NCBI GenBank assembly: GCA_018398575.1
Contig: JAGTXZ010000019.1
Location: forward strand, 1,798,001 to 1,862,000
DNA from: Ampelomyces quisqualis
Taxonomy: Eukaryota > Ascomycota > Dothideomycetes > Pleosporales > Phaeosphaeriaceae
Direction: 5' to 3'
DNA: 64,000 nt
Shown here: one piece after another, positions 1 through 12,000 of the stretch
Layout: each line of letters opens with the position of its first letter
Numbering within the stretch: the stretch's first letter is position 1
Program-made: the position numbers and the translations under genes
The notes under the pieces: generated by a model
What the model was told of the DNA's origin: nothing
Database searches by the model: none
What the model saw: the letters and a program-made list of their open reading frames with translations, nothing else

Positions 1-325
1 ACCAAGCACTCTCCGTCTGACCGGCCAGCCTCACGGCAGAGAAGCCATACGCCAAATTATCATCTACAGCCCATGGGCTCTGGTCTGAACACATGTATGC
101 CTGTCCGCCGTCCCCACAGCCGTTCTTAGCAGCCATGTTGGCGAGTGGATTATCCTGCTTGTCACAGGACTGGATGGGTTGGTTCACGGAGGCCTTTCCT
201 GACCAACCGCAGGAGCCCTTGCAGCAGTCCCAGTATCTGGTCGTCTTTCCGGTTTGGGTTTGGGCATCGACTATTGCGAGTCCTGTGGTCAGTGCCAGGA
301 CTGCGATCTGCTTGAATGAAACCAT
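1..325 (-). CDS. GH45 endoglucanase (cellulase), N-terminal part, cut by window edge
   Basis: This is the start of a secreted glycoside hydrolase family 45 endo-beta-1,4-glucanase, an enzyme that cuts cellulose outside the cell. Reading from the ATG at 325 toward base 1, the frame is open for 108 codons. It begins with a signal peptide (MVSFKQIAVLALTTGLAIVDA). About residue 28 comes the family hallmark TTRYWDCCKGSCGW, which carries the first catalytic Asp in the TRYWDC block. It is followed by SGKASVNQPIQSCD and SPWAVDDNLAYGFSA, both typical of fungal GH45. Many cysteines fit the disulfide-rich fold. No intron is needed in the visible part. The second catalytic Asp and any cellulose-binding module lie outside the window. 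Family call is firm; completeness of the gene cannot be judged. Confidence 0.9.
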   Translation of the reverse strand, partial: MVSFKQIAVLALTTGLAIVDAQTQTGKTTRYWDCCKGSCGWSGKASVNQPIQSCDKQDNPLANMAAKNGCGDGGQAYMCSDQSPWAVDDNLAYGFSAVRLAGQTESAW

Positions 326-3019
326 GATATGTTATTATTCGCTGATGGTTTTGTGGTTCGTAATTCGGCCAAGGAAGCAAGAGCTGGTGATGCCCAGTTG
401 GAGGGAACCTACCATCAAGATATATGGAAGTCGCCAATGTGGATTCTATGGCAGGTCCATTGCCACCTTTTAATTTGTTTGATTGCGGTCTATCCCAGAA
501 TATGCGCAAGTTTGCTTCCATGGGATGCCCCTGCAGTCTTTTGGAGTTGGCCCATCGTCGCCAACCCGGCTTGCGGCTCCCGGACTCACCACCAAGGCCT
601 CCATATATCTCAGACGTTGACAAAAGGCGGTCAACACGATCGTTCGGCGAATATTTTTTGACACGTAATGGTCAGACCCCGAGAAGCCGAAATTTGCCAA
701 GATGTTGAGTCAGTGACGAAAGCAACACTCATTGCTGTTGCGGTGTGCATACACGGTAGAATATACTTCCGCAAAGCTTGGTTCGCGTGGCTGGTATTGC
801 ACATGCAGTGGTAACACAGAGACCTTGACCAATGTAGGCGGCATAAATGAGTTGTTGATGGAGATGACGAATATCAGGAAGGATTCGACAAGGATGTAGA
901 GAAAAGCAGAAACCGAGGTACCCACTCGGCTCTTCATCTCGAGCAGCCCACATCGACATCATTACCACGCGTCGTGTTGTTCCATAAGTTCGTTGTTGAT
1001 CCTCCCACTTCCTATTCGTGGTGGAGAATCGCTAAACCACTGGTGGACTGGAGACCGACTCAACAGGCGACGAAGGGGTGTTATGCTCAGTAGATTCAGT
1101 TCATGTTCACGTGGTGCCCTTGATTGACTTGCGATTTCCTAACAAACAGTCAGCGCACGCCCTTCTTAAACAAGTAGCGGGGCGTTCGCAGCTTTACAAA
1201 ATCCAACTCTTCATTTTTTGGTTCTCAAAACCGCACTAGTCCGTCTAATCCCAGTGTTTGGGAGGCCCGTGGCAAATTGTTCTTTCGCTGCCATCGTCTT
1301 TGCGTCTGGATTGCCCAAGAGAGCGATACGGGTGAGTGCTGAGTACAAGAGCAAGGATAGGCAAACATTGCATACTAGCGCGGATCACTCAGCGATACAG
1401 AACCAACACGGGGGACCAAGAGATGTATTCTTCAGGCTCTGTAAAAGTGTACGGACAGCGCGTTTCCTGCTTCGAACCCGCTAGAAGAGTCGTGTAGAGG
1501 CTGATTGATGGGGTCTCTCAGACATGTGCTACCGCCTGCAACGCCTTGCCCTCCGGCCTATGAAGAAAGGTCGCCCACTCCCGATCGAGGCGTCCTTCCA
1601 GTACGAGAATTGAGTCTGTGCATTTCTTTCCTTTGGTGCAGGTCGAAGAAGCCATACAGTCGCCGCGATGGTTGCAACCGCAATGCAGATGAGGTAGGGT
1701 AGAAGGTGAGTGTGCGTGTCGTCTGCCGTGATGGTGTTTTCGGGATCCATTGTCAAATTGCTTGGAGACTTGAAAAATCTTCTGATGGTGCTTCGCAAAG
1801 CAGTGCTGGGGTCGGATGAACAAAGCTGCAAGCGCGGGCAGGTTGCTCGTGAAGCTTAAGAGTTGTCAAGGGAAGAAAAAGGAAATCAGGATGACATGTG
1901 AAAGAAGACCAAACCGGCGTTTACCTTGTACATTTGGGGCGTCTTACTGCAACCACATTCTTTAGCACGCATCAGAGTCAGCTGCTCACCATGACTGGCC
2001 CCCACCCACAGCCACAGCGATGCAGGGTGTCGATTATTGTTACGTTGGACATATCAGAAGCCACCGTCTTGAGCAGGGTTTGGGCGCATGGGTTCACATC
2101 CTTGCTGAACTTGGACCAATGCCATCGCTGTCAAGTCGAGCGCAGCTTCTCATTTGTCGGGCTTTCTGTACAGTACATGCCCGGCGGGTGAGTGGGCGGC
2201 AGTGCTGCTTGGCGTAAGCGACTGCGGGGAAGTTGACAATGAAGTGTCCTGGACAATCACCAGCGAACAAGGCGAAGAAGTTGCCGAGGGAAACCATGTG
2301 GGTGGGGTGACTCGTGAGGCTCCGAAACATGTTGCGAATTTGAGGCGCCGCTTTCGCAGCGTTTCGAGCGTCGCAGATGGAGGACAAGACTTGGCTCGAC
2401 AAGACCTCTCATGCTGGGTGAAGTTGTGGACTTGGGCAGTACGGAGTACAGAGTACAAGACACTACAAGAAACGGCCAAAGAATGATCCGAGATGAGTGT
2501 TCATGGACGCGACCCATGTCGAGCGATGGACAGCTGACGGGAGCCGATCCATGGTGCAAGAAGCGTTATAAGGTCCCGGCTGACCACTTGAAACACGCGG
2601 TGACATGCGCCAAGTTCGGCAGCGGATTCAAGCCTCGCGTGACGACGCCCGAGTTCGCGGAACTTTGGTCCACCACCAAGTCGAAACACCAGCGGCCTTG
2701 CAGTGACAGCTTGACAGGGACATGCGCTGATAGAACCTTCGTAGAGCCATTGATCGACCGTGCTGCTCTCGGGTACACACACGTCTGACCAAACATGGCC
2801 GACTTGCCCTCTTCACCCACTTCCCTCCTCAGTGCTCACAGCTGCAGTAGAGCAAACACCAGTCCGCTGCCACCCCGTGGCCTGGGACGATCCCCACACC
2901 TCCACTCATTGACAGAATCTTGAACAGCAGGCCAATACACGTCGCCCCTGCCGCTCCTTCACCAGTCTTTCCTTGACCTCCAGAGCTTTGCCAGGCGCCG
3001 AGCTCCCAGAAACAACACC
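326..3019. other. Long intergenic stretch without a supported gene
   Basis: About 2.7 kb between the divergent GH45 gene and the GT31-like gene. Several open frames exist, but none shows a recognisable domain or a convincing splice pattern. The best is on the minus strand from an ATG at 1750 to 1529 (73 residues). It has one hydrophobic segment (LLPYLICIAVATIAATVWLL) after a short acidic start, but nothing else supports it. The motif GTACGGAGTAC occurs at 2439-2449 followed by another GAGTACA. The length suits a promoter region for an inducible cellulase gene, which is inference. Confidence 0.5.
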
Positions 3020-4432
3020 ATGCCGTTCCGTGCATTCCTGTGCCGAGTCGTCCTTTGCGCAATCTTCTCCGTTTCCCTCATCAACGTGTTCACCAGGGCC
3101 TGTCCGCCTATTTTTTCTTTCCGATCCTCGTGGTCGTCGGCATCCGCAGCAGAGGACTTCATTTGCCCTCAATCAGACCTGGCCGACCACGTGTTGGTTG
3201 TGCTGCGCACAGGTGCTACCGAGTCCCTGGGGAAGCTACCGGTACATTTCCGCACATCGCTCCGATGTGTGCCCCACTTTGTCGTAGTCTCGGATATGGA
3301 TGAGGTGATTGATGGCGTCGAGGTACACGATGTAGTCACCGGGGTATCTGAACAGGCGAAGAAAGAGCACGATGATTTCAAGCTGTACCACCACTTGCGG
3401 GACTATGGGCGGAAAGGGTTACCAGAGCAAAAGATCATCACTGCCATGTCGGGTTCGTCCAAGGGAGATTATCTGCAGACCGACAAGGACGGTTGGAAGC
3501 TGGACAAGTGGAAGTTTCTCCCCATGATCGACTATGCATACGCGAAGAAGCCGGACGCCAAGTGGTTCGTGTTCATTGAGGCCGACACCTACATGGGCTG
3601 GAACAACCTTGTCGACTACCTAGGCAGGTTCGATGACGCCAAGCCCTACTACATTGGCAAGCATCTCTACATCAGCGATGTCGAGTTTGGTTATGGTGGT
3701 GCTGGCTTCGTGCTATCGAACCCTGCAATGCACAAGGTCATTGAACAACGCTCTGATCGCATCAGCGAATACGAGCACTTCACAAAAGCGCATTGGGTTG
3801 GAGATTGCGCACTAGGTAAGGTCCTGGAGGACGCAAAAGTCCCTCTGCATCGAGCATTTCCTCATTTCCAAGGCGACTCCCCTGCAACCCTCGACCCGGC
3901 GGTCCTCAAGATCGACCGTGATTTGTGGTGCTTCCCCGCCATCACCTACCACCACGTGTCCCCTGCCGAAATTGAGGAACTATGGGCGTTTGAGCAGGAC
4001 TGGTACAGCAGGCATGACATCACGATGAGGCATCGCGACGTCTTCATGGAACTCATACGACCAAAAGTGGCATCTGACATTCCAGCCTGGGATAACCTAT
4101 CTGCTGACAGGGAGCACACCCCCCACGATAACGACACATCAGAGAATACCTTTGAGCGACACGCGTGGAAGAGTTTCGAGCACTGCCGCGCACTTTGCGA
4201 CCATCAACAAGATTGCATCCAATTCTCCTTTGACGCCGGCACCTGTTCCCTCTCCACAAAATTCACACTAGGCTATGCCAAGCCCAACGCCAAAATCCGA
4301 AGCGGATGGATGCTCGACCGCGTCGACGACCTCTTCCGCAGCCTCGAGAACCGATGTGGTATTCGCGACTGGTTCGCGCCCAACGAGCCCGCGACGACAG
4401 ACCCGCGCCCGCGGCGGAACAAAAGGTCGTAA
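3020..4432 (+). CDS. GT31/Fringe-like glycosyltransferase, type II membrane protein with PAN-like C-terminus
   Basis: A 470-residue single-exon gene. The first 25 residues are hydrophobic (MPFRAFLCRVVLCAIFSVSL), a signal anchor for a type II Golgi protein. The central part resembles fungal glycosyltransferase family 31 (Fringe / core-1 beta-1,3-galactosyltransferase-like). Features include KWFVFIEADTYMGW with an acidic EAD at about 187-189 in the place of the metal-binding DxD, then GYGGAGFVLSNPAM and the HWVGDCALGKVL block. Residues about 380-430 hold four cysteines (EHCRALCDHQQDCIQF ... GTCSL), which suggests a PAN/Apple-like module for protein or sugar binding. The acceptor sugar cannot be told. 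The tail ends in a basic stretch, RPRRNKRS. It could instead be placed among the loosely defined DUF604-like fungal glycosyltransferases. Confidence 0.8.
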   Translation: MPFRAFLCRVVLCAIFSVSLINVFTRACPPIFSFRSSWSSASAAEDFICPQSDLADHVLVVLRTGATESLGKLPVHFRTSLRCVPHFVVVSDMDEVIDGVEVHDVVTGVSEQAKKEHDDFKLYHHLRDYGRKGLPEQKIITAMSGSSKGDYLQTDKDGWKLDKWKFLPMIDYAYAKKPDAKWFVFIEADTYMGWNNLVDYLGRFDDAKPYYIGKHLYISDVEFGYGGAGFVLSNPAMHKVIEQRSDRISEYEHFTKAHWVGDCALGKVLEDAKVPLHRAFPHFQGDSPATLDPAVLKIDRDLWCFPAITYHHVSPAEIEELWAFEQDWYSRHDITMRHRDVFMELIRPKVASDIPAWDNLSADREHTPHDNDTSENTFERHAWKSFEHCRALCDHQQDCIQFSFDAGTCSLSTKFTLGYAKPNAKIRSGWMLDRVDDLFRSLENRCGIRDWFAPNEPATTDPRPRRNKRS

Positions 4433-5283
4433 CCTAGTCTCTAGAACGCCAGCATGGGCGTTATTGGACTTTTTTTTTCTCTCTCTCTCTCTCTTGTTTC
4501 TAGATGATAGATACCCCATGACGAAACATTGTCTCTCCACCGCAACACACCGTTCCTACAAATCTTTCAAGTAGTAAAAAAAATTAATCTATAAACGTAA
4601 TCGAATTCATCTCAAACACTCTATTCACGCAGATTTTCTCTCCTGCTACAAGTCTGCTAACATACCCGATGCTAGCTGTCTTTTTCTTCGAATGCCCATC
4701 GTATCATGGTCGTTCAAGTCACGCACTCAATTATCCATGCCACCTCCCCTTCCCTCAGCCCAGTGTTGTGCGCGGGGAGAGGGAGGTGGGCTGAGGGATT
4801 GGCGGAAGGGGCGGGAAAGGGAGGAGGGAGCATGGTATAGTGGATGTGGAGGGTGTGTGTGTAGAGGTAGTTCGAGGGGGAGGAGAGGTTGTGGTTGTGT
4901 TGTGGGGCAATGTGACACAAGGCACAGGGATGAAAGGCTACGTTACGTACTATTACACTACACGCACTATCTGTCTAGACAACCTTGCAGGTGGCTGAAG
5001 GGGAATTAACATAAAAAGAAAATTGACATGTTGTGAAGGGATAAAAATATCTATTGCTCTTGTCCAAATTGCGTCGTTTGTCGAAGATTTCGTCATCTGT
5101 ATATAGTGGGCAAGATCGAGGAAGGAAAGCCGCATCTTCCCGGGGGCTGGACAATCCTGTCTTGGTTCGGCTTCTTCGTTGCCCCTAGTGTGGGCCGATC
5201 GGCGAATAAAAAAGACATGTACGGTATCTTGAGAGCAAGTGGATATATGGTGGGGAAGTAAAAGCTGGGCCACTCTAGGACGA
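4433..5283. other. Convergent 3' intergenic region with simple-sequence tracts
   Basis: Lies between the 3' ends of the GT31-like gene and the Boi-type gene. It holds a CT microsatellite (about 4478-4494) and a GA-rich, GT-rich strand from about 4768 to 4905. No gene seen. Confidence 0.6.
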
Positions 5284-8200
5284 TTAAGTTGTGACAGTGT
5301 CAGGAACTTGCTGTGGCTTGTCCGTTGTCGGATCACTGTCATCAGCATAGGCAAGTAAAGCCTGGGCATCGTCCAAACCAGATATCGCAAGTCCTTTCTC
5401 GTCTTCTTCGTGGATGATGTTCTCTTGTATGCTCTCTTTGGAATACTCGCTCCTCTTTTCGTTGTCTCCAGAACCAGTCTCGGCATCCTCCCCATCCATC
5501 AGGTTTGGTGGGCGTTGCCGCATTGCACGAGCTTTTTCCAGTGATATGGTCTTTTGCTGATATGTGGTAGTGAAGGGCAGTGCCTCGTCGCGATCGATGG
5601 TGGCTTTCATGAGTGCAGCCATCCAAAGTCGACCAACCGCCAGGCTATCGACGGCGAAGTAGTGCACAATGGGTTTGGTGAACTGAACACCTCGTTGTAA
5701 GCCAGCGCGAGGAGGCACAAGTTTGAAGATGAACATGCCCGACATGTCCTCCTCGATACCGTTAGCACTATCAGTCGAAGCCGTTGTCTGTATAGTGGCG
5801 TTGTGTGGTGAGGAGGGCGACGATGCTGCGCGTGTGATTGTTGCATGAAGGCCGGTCATCCTTTCATCATTGGCTGGAAGAACTCGGTGTGACGAAATGT
5901 CAATGAGACCCTTCTCTTCTGTGTCGTTTTCCGAATAGTAGTAGGACAGGCGGCGACCGCGAAGCACGAAGAGTCGGGTTTTCCAGGTAGTCATTAGGCT
6001 CGAAGATTTCTTCTTCATCCATCCGCTGTAATCGCACTGCTCCATCGCTACCTGGGGCGGTATTTGCTGACGTCCTTTAAGGTATGCACTGGTTCCATGC
6101 TTTTTTGCTTTTTTCTTCGCCTCTTTAGCCGCGGTAGAGCTACTGGTGTTTCGTCTACTCGCGTCTGCTTTATCGAGCTCAAAGCTCTTGGACACAGATG
6201 CCCCAGAGGGTGTCGTAGAGCCTGTACGAGCGGGTGACTGCAACGGAGACCCCTTGGTGGGTGAAGCGTTCATATCGCCAGTGTTTAGGTGCGCCTTCTC
6301 GCCCCCTGTTATAGCATCTGAGATAGCGCGAAGGCCGACAGTACGTGGCTTTTTGAAAAACGAGTGCGACGAGGTATGGGCGGCAGGCGAGGGTGAGGCG
6401 CGACCCGTGGACGAAGTTTCACTCCCTGGTATATGGGGCGAATTTGCGACGGCGTCGATGCTATGTGAGTCGTAGGTGAGCTTGGTAACGGTGGGGTTGA
6501 ATTCGCTCATGGGCTTCAATGGGCGCACAAAATCAAATGTGCTTGAACTTTGGTTGTTCTTGGCACCGGTACCAAAGTACTGCTTCGCCGCCGCTGAAGT
6601 ATGGCTGATGGAAGGCGCGAGTGATTCCACGCTCCCGAACCGACTATGGCGGTGACTGAAAGAAGTCGTCCGCCGACCGGTCTCTGTGTTGTAGCTGGAG
6701 TTGCGAGAATGAGAAGTGGTGTTTGTTCGTTTTCGCAACACGTTACGATTGCTGCGATTGTCAACCTCTCCACCCGAGAAGTACCCTCGATCCAGCTCCG
6801 CTGACCTTTCCAGGCCCATCTCTCTCTCGTCCAACACGGTACCCTTGGTACTGTTTGAGTGGCCATGATGCGATGAAGAAGGCCGCCGGAGGTCCGGGGG
6901 TGAGCTTTGAGGCGAGCCCATGGTCCATCCACGATCAAAGGATGAGGTTTTCGTGTGCACGGTAGATGCGGGGCCAGATGATGGGGCTTTCGTCGACCCT
7001 GCTGTAGTAGGTGGGGGCATGCCCTGATTGTAGTCAATCGACGAGTGTCGTCTATTGTGATTGATGTCACGAACCGATGCTGCCGAAGGTCGCGCGTGTG
7101 CGCCCAAAGGAGGAGAAGCAGGGGTATACTGTATTGGTGGCGATGCTGCGTCCATGGGGGAGCGGCCAGCAGAAGACGCTGCGCGCGGGATCGTGTTCTG
7201 TCGCACGGTACTGCCACGAGAACCAACGCTCTGCCAGGGATTGGACATGCGTGGAAGCATGGCTCCAGTCGAGGCAGCTCGCATTCTCGTAGCATCACTT
7301 GGAAAGTCTTGCTGGCCGTCAAAGGAGGCGGCGGGATGGAGCACCTGGGCCGCTTCCTTTGCCTGCTTGACCTCGGACTGCAATGCGTTGATCTTCATCC
7401 ATGTTCGCAGTCGCGGGCCCATGGGTCCCAAGTCGAATTCCTGCATGAAGATGAAGTTGCGGTCCACGCCCAGCAGAGCCTCGCCATCGATGTCCTGGTC
7501 CCGGAAGACGTCACAGTGCTTCTTCTCCACGCCCATGTCCTCCAAGTAGTCTGCCACGCGCGCAGGCGACCACGTTTTGACCTCCTCTTCCGTGTGCACC
7601 ATGTTCTCCTCCTCGTCTGTGTCTTGCCCGTTGACGTACGACAGCCGGTGGTGGCTGCTGTATTCGCTGCCGGAGTCATTGGCCCTCGTCTCTTTGGGAG
7701 CTGCGCTGGGTCGCGGGGAGCTCATGCCGGTGATGTGCTCATCGATGACGCTCAATGTCTCGTGCATCACGGGGCTCCCGATGGTCGCTTCTTCCGGCGG
7801 CGCGTCGCCGCTCAGCGTCATGCTGATGCTTCTGGGCGCGGCTATGCTGAGCGATGTCCGCCGCACGACTTCGGGCGCTGCGGCTGGCGTGGTGGTGGTT
7901 GCGATGTGCAGTGGCTCGGTGGGCGGCGCCTTGAACTGCGCAGGCGTGCTGGCAGCCGCGGGCTGGGCCACAGGCGGCTCGAGGGCGGCGGCTCCCGTGG
8001 CCAGCGGCGGCTGCACTGCCCGAGTAGTGGATGCCTGCGAGGGCGTGCGGGAGACCATGGTCGGCACTGGCGTGGGCTTCGGCGCGGGTCGCGTGTAGAC
8101 TGCACGGCGTTAGAACTTGGAGACATGGCGCCCGCGGCCGTTGCAAAGCCACACCTTCTGGGAAGAGGCCATTGTCGCCCGTCTCCGTGTTCCTGCCCAG

Positions 8201-8408
8201 GAACCAGCCGTCGCCAAAGTCATCGTCGCGCTCCACAAGCTCGATGCGGTCCCCGCGGCTCAGGCTCAGCTCGTCGGGGCTCCGCGCCACGAATTCGTCT
8301 GCAGCCTCGGGTCAGTCACAGCCATGGATTCGCAGCACAGGCCGGCATCTTACGGACGACGACGAGGGTATCGCCGGGCTTGCACGACTCGGTGTGCGAT
8401 GGCGGCAT
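5284..8408 (-). CDS. Boi1/Boi2-type SH3-SAM-PH cell polarity protein
   Basis: Homolog of yeast Boi1/Boi2 and fission-yeast Pob1, scaffold proteins that link Cdc42, exocyst and membrane lipids at sites of polar growth. Three coding exons: 8408-8354, 8298-8155 and 8099-5284, with 55-nt introns (GTAAGA...CTGCAG and GTGTGG...GTGCAG), giving 1004 residues. The first two exons are essential because they encode most of the SH3 domain (about 19-70: HEFVARSPDELSLSRGDRIE, then DGWFLGRN and GLFPEVYT). A SAM domain follows at about 240-305 (VKTWSPARVADYLEDMGVEK). After a long Ser/Pro-rich linker comes a PH domain at about 755-895 (YSGWMKKKSSSL, TWKTRLFVLRGRRLSYYY). The C-terminus is acidic. All three domains are intact and in the family order, so the call is strong. 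Confidence 0.93.
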
Positions 8409-9031
8409 GATGGCGGGCACGGCGCGGATGCAGGTGGCAGGTAGAGGGGGTGGGGACGGAGCAAGAGTCAAGCAAGCACAAAACACACGTCGTTCATCGC
8501 ATCATGCAGTGGTGGTGGTGGTGGTGGTGGTGGGGAAGGGGACGCTACGCTATCGCCGTGGCGGGCGCACTCAGACGCCGCCGGCCTGACTCGGACTCGG
8601 CCCCAGACTAGGCTGGAAGAAGACTCCCGCGGACGCCGCTGTGTTCAATCTGTGTTCAATACCATGGTCACATGGTGGACCAGCTGCAGGAGTTTGCAAG
8701 TCAAGCCAACGGCGTCCCGTGACCGCCATGCATGCCCATGTCTGCTCGACTTCAACGTTATCCCCAATCCAGCTAGCGCCCTCCGCCGACTGGTCGCCGT
8801 GTTTTCGCGCCTGCCAGAGCTCGCGGCCCCGCCCACACCCAGCACTCACCAACCCTCCCACCTGCCATGGCTGCGCCCGTCTAGCCCGCCCAACCCCCGC
8901 GCAAGCAAGACATGCACGCCCCGCCTCCGCTGCGAGACGCTTCATTGCCCGGCCTGGCTGTGCGTCGACGCCGGCTGCAACCGAAAACACGTCCTTGTCT
9001 TTCGTCTGAAGTCGGCATATAGCATAGCAGC
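8409..9031. promoter_or_regulatory. Divergent promoter region between the Boi-type and SP-RING genes
   Basis: The two genes start away from each other, 623 bp apart. The region contains a short TGG trinucleotide repeat at about 8509-8531 and is GC-rich near the right gene. No specific factor sites can be named. Confidence 0.5.
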
Positions 9032-12000
9032 ATGGCCGAGACGAACCCGGCAGACACAGCCATGTCGCAAACGCTCAACTTCGCCCTGGGCAATCTCGGG
9101 GGAAGGCAGAAGAGCTGGATGCACCCGAACCACCCCAACCCGCCGTCTGCGCCCTCAGACGTCCTACGGGAGCCTCCTCATCTCCCCGTGCGCCGTCGCG
9201 GGAGGCCGCCGAAAACCCCCAGCTCGCCGTCTGCGCCGTCCCATCTCACACACAAGCCTCCTCATCTCCCCGTGCGCCGTCGCGGGAGGCCACCCAAAAA
9301 CCCCACTGCTCAGCGGCAGACCGTCCCGGCGCACACCGCAGAGCCCACCCACCAGTCAATCGAGCCTCAGCCCGAGCGACATCCACCGTCCAACTCGACT
9401 TCACCGCAGCTCGCAAACGTCGTGACAGATGCCCATCAGTCTGGCTACCACCCGTCAGATATCACCGTGTTCCCTTCTCCCACGCCGAGCGAAGAGAACA
9501 CGCGTAGCGCGCCTTTGCCGGACGTGTGTGGACGCGACGGGACACCAAACGTTGACTTTATGAGCTTCACGGGTTTGGAGAGGGCAGATCATGTTTCCGA
9601 AACCGCTTCGGGAAGATCCTCTGCAAATTCTGTCATACGTGAAGGCTACGGACCGAAGAGGCCATCTGGAGACGCTGGCGCGCAGTCGGAGAAGCGCCAT
9701 CGGGTTGGACAAAGCTTGCAAGAGCAGCTATCAGCAGCAACGACCCGACGCCCATCGGCAAGTTCGAGAGAGTCCGCCATCAACGCTTCGCGTCGGACCT
9801 CGATGCAACAGACACACGTCCAGCAGCCCAATTTCGAGCAGGTTCAAAGTTCCAGGCCCTTGTTGCAACAGCAGACGCCACGTTCTGCTCAGCATGCGCC
9901 TCCAGCCGAGGACCCTACGAATGGCCTGCAACACGATTCATCTTGGCAGGCTGTAGCACACCCACGCGATGCAAATACGAACTTCGCCCTTGACGGGACC
10001 CTCTATAATATTCAGCCCACTTGGTATACAGTACAGGAATGCTGGTTGGTCCTGCATCAATTTCAGGCAACCCACCACAGCGCACTGCGGCAGCCTCAAG
10101 ACAAAGCTCGCTTCGATGTGCTCAAGAAGGCAACAGATGCAGAAGACTGGACGTATCTATTCATGCACCAAATTTATTGCATGTCAACTTGTTGTCGCAG
10201 TGCACTACCTCCAGACATTTCGTTTGCGTCCAGCTTCACACAAGCTCTGCAGGTCATACAGAACGTGATAGACTCGAACGCGAATCTGTCGCCTACGGTC
10301 CTCAAATTCTTCGCCACATACCCATACAACTTTTCCGAAATCATGGCGAAATTTCCTGTGGCTTTGGAGCGGAGGATACGCATGTTCGTGTCGTTCATCT
10401 CGTTATCCCCAAACTATGCTCCGCTGAGGGCCTCGTGTCAAAGACGAAGATTTCCACCACTACCATGGGAAATAGTGCACTATCTAGGCATCGATTCACC
10501 GACCTTCCGTCGTCTTTTGTACATATCAATCCTGCGGAACATATGGCAAGGATCGCCGCAGACTGCTCGGCACGCTCAATACGAGTCTCACATGGTCGAC
10601 CTTTACCAGGAGAGCGAAGCTGAGTATTATCATCGCATTACCCTGAGGGCAATAGAGGGCCGTTTAGACCCGCTTCAGACCAGCCAGGACAACGAAAATG
10701 ATATTCGACGCTGGGGTGTCCGCTGGAAACAGGTTATTGAAAAATTCGAGGCGAGTTTGCGCCAACAGGGCTACGCGGTGACTACGTCAAGTGCAGCCAT
10801 GTTACCGCAAGTGCAGCAGCAGTTGAACAATGCACAGTGGTTGATGCGGGGACCGGCCGCGAGTACTACGTCGCGCGTGCATCCTTCGGCCATATCTCAC
10901 TTCGCACAGCCAAATACGCGGCAACCTGGAACTCAGCCGCGTATGCTCGAGATTTCAAATCCGGCCGTGCTTCCATTACAGCCTCCAACTCAGCAGACAA
11001 TGGCGGACGTGCCTTTACTCCCCGTTCCTGGGTTCAACCTTGCCCAGCAGCGCCAGCCTAATCCGAGTCGTTACAGCCTTCATCAAGCCCACTTGAGGAG
11101 CCCCATGCTGAGAGCTCGTGGAACGACGTCGCCTCTATATCACTTCGTTCAGACATATACCATGCAACCAACTCGCCTTTCTAACGCAAATCAATCTGTG
11201 GACAAGTGGACCTTTCCTTTTACAGCGGAAATGATGCAATCTATCGCGCCATTGATTCTGGGACAGCCGTACGACGTTGGTGAGAGACAAGTCAACGCTC
11301 GTTCCAAGACTTTTCGCCTGCGGTGCATCAAATGGCCTGCTCAAGGTTGCCCTGATGGTTACGTCTGGTCATGTACGGATACATCCTGGATACCTTACTC
11401 TTACTTTTTTTTCAACGGCGTTCCGCTGGAACAACGCAGGAAAGTTCATCACGGCAAGGACCTTCCAATCGATATCACCCACTTGATGAAAGAAGGGGAC
11501 AACGTCTTGGAAGTATCCGTCATTGCTGATTCATCAGACACGACATTTTTCAAGTATCTGGTCGCTATTGAATGTCTCGGCTTTATCTCTCACGATGATA
11601 TAAAATCACACTGTACCGGACCAGGTTTGATATCTAGCAAAGCCGTACTTGCTGATATCCTCAAGAAGCTCTCGGAAAGTAACGAAGAGGACGACATAGC
11701 CGTTGTCCAGAACAACTTGACTATCAGCCTATTTGATCCATTCAGCTCTTCCAAAATGTGCGACATCCCAGTCCGTGGCCGAGCTTGTCTGCACAACGAT
11801 TGCTTCGACCTCGAGACCTTTTTGTCAACGCGCCGACGAAAGGGAGACGTATCTGCGGTCGACATCTGGCGCTGCCCGATCTGCAACGGAGATGCTCGAC
11901 CGCATCATCTTGTCACGGATGGCTTCCTTCAGGATGTGAAGGAGCGTCTCGACGCGCAAGGATTGTCAGAAACACGAGCTATCATCGTTCATCGAGATGG

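Noticed and set aside
1246..1268. Short stretch resembling a primate Alu consensus (AATCCCAGTGTTTGGGAGGCC)
   Set aside because: The likeness covers only about 21 bp, has mismatches and no further Alu sequence or A-tail; chance in a fungal intergenic region is the best explanation.
1529..1750. Minus-strand open frame of 73 codons with one hydrophobic segment
   Set aside because: No homology, no splice or context support; mentioned only in the intergenic entry.
2411..2788. Plus-strand open frame of 125 codons in the first intergenic region
   Set aside because: No domain, odd composition, overlaps other frames on both strands, and contains the GTACGGAGTAC motif; not enough for a gene.
7045..8589. 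Plus-strand open frame of 514 codons over the Boi-type gene
   Set aside because: Antisense shadow of the SH3-SAM-PH gene, Arg/Gly-rich and without domains.
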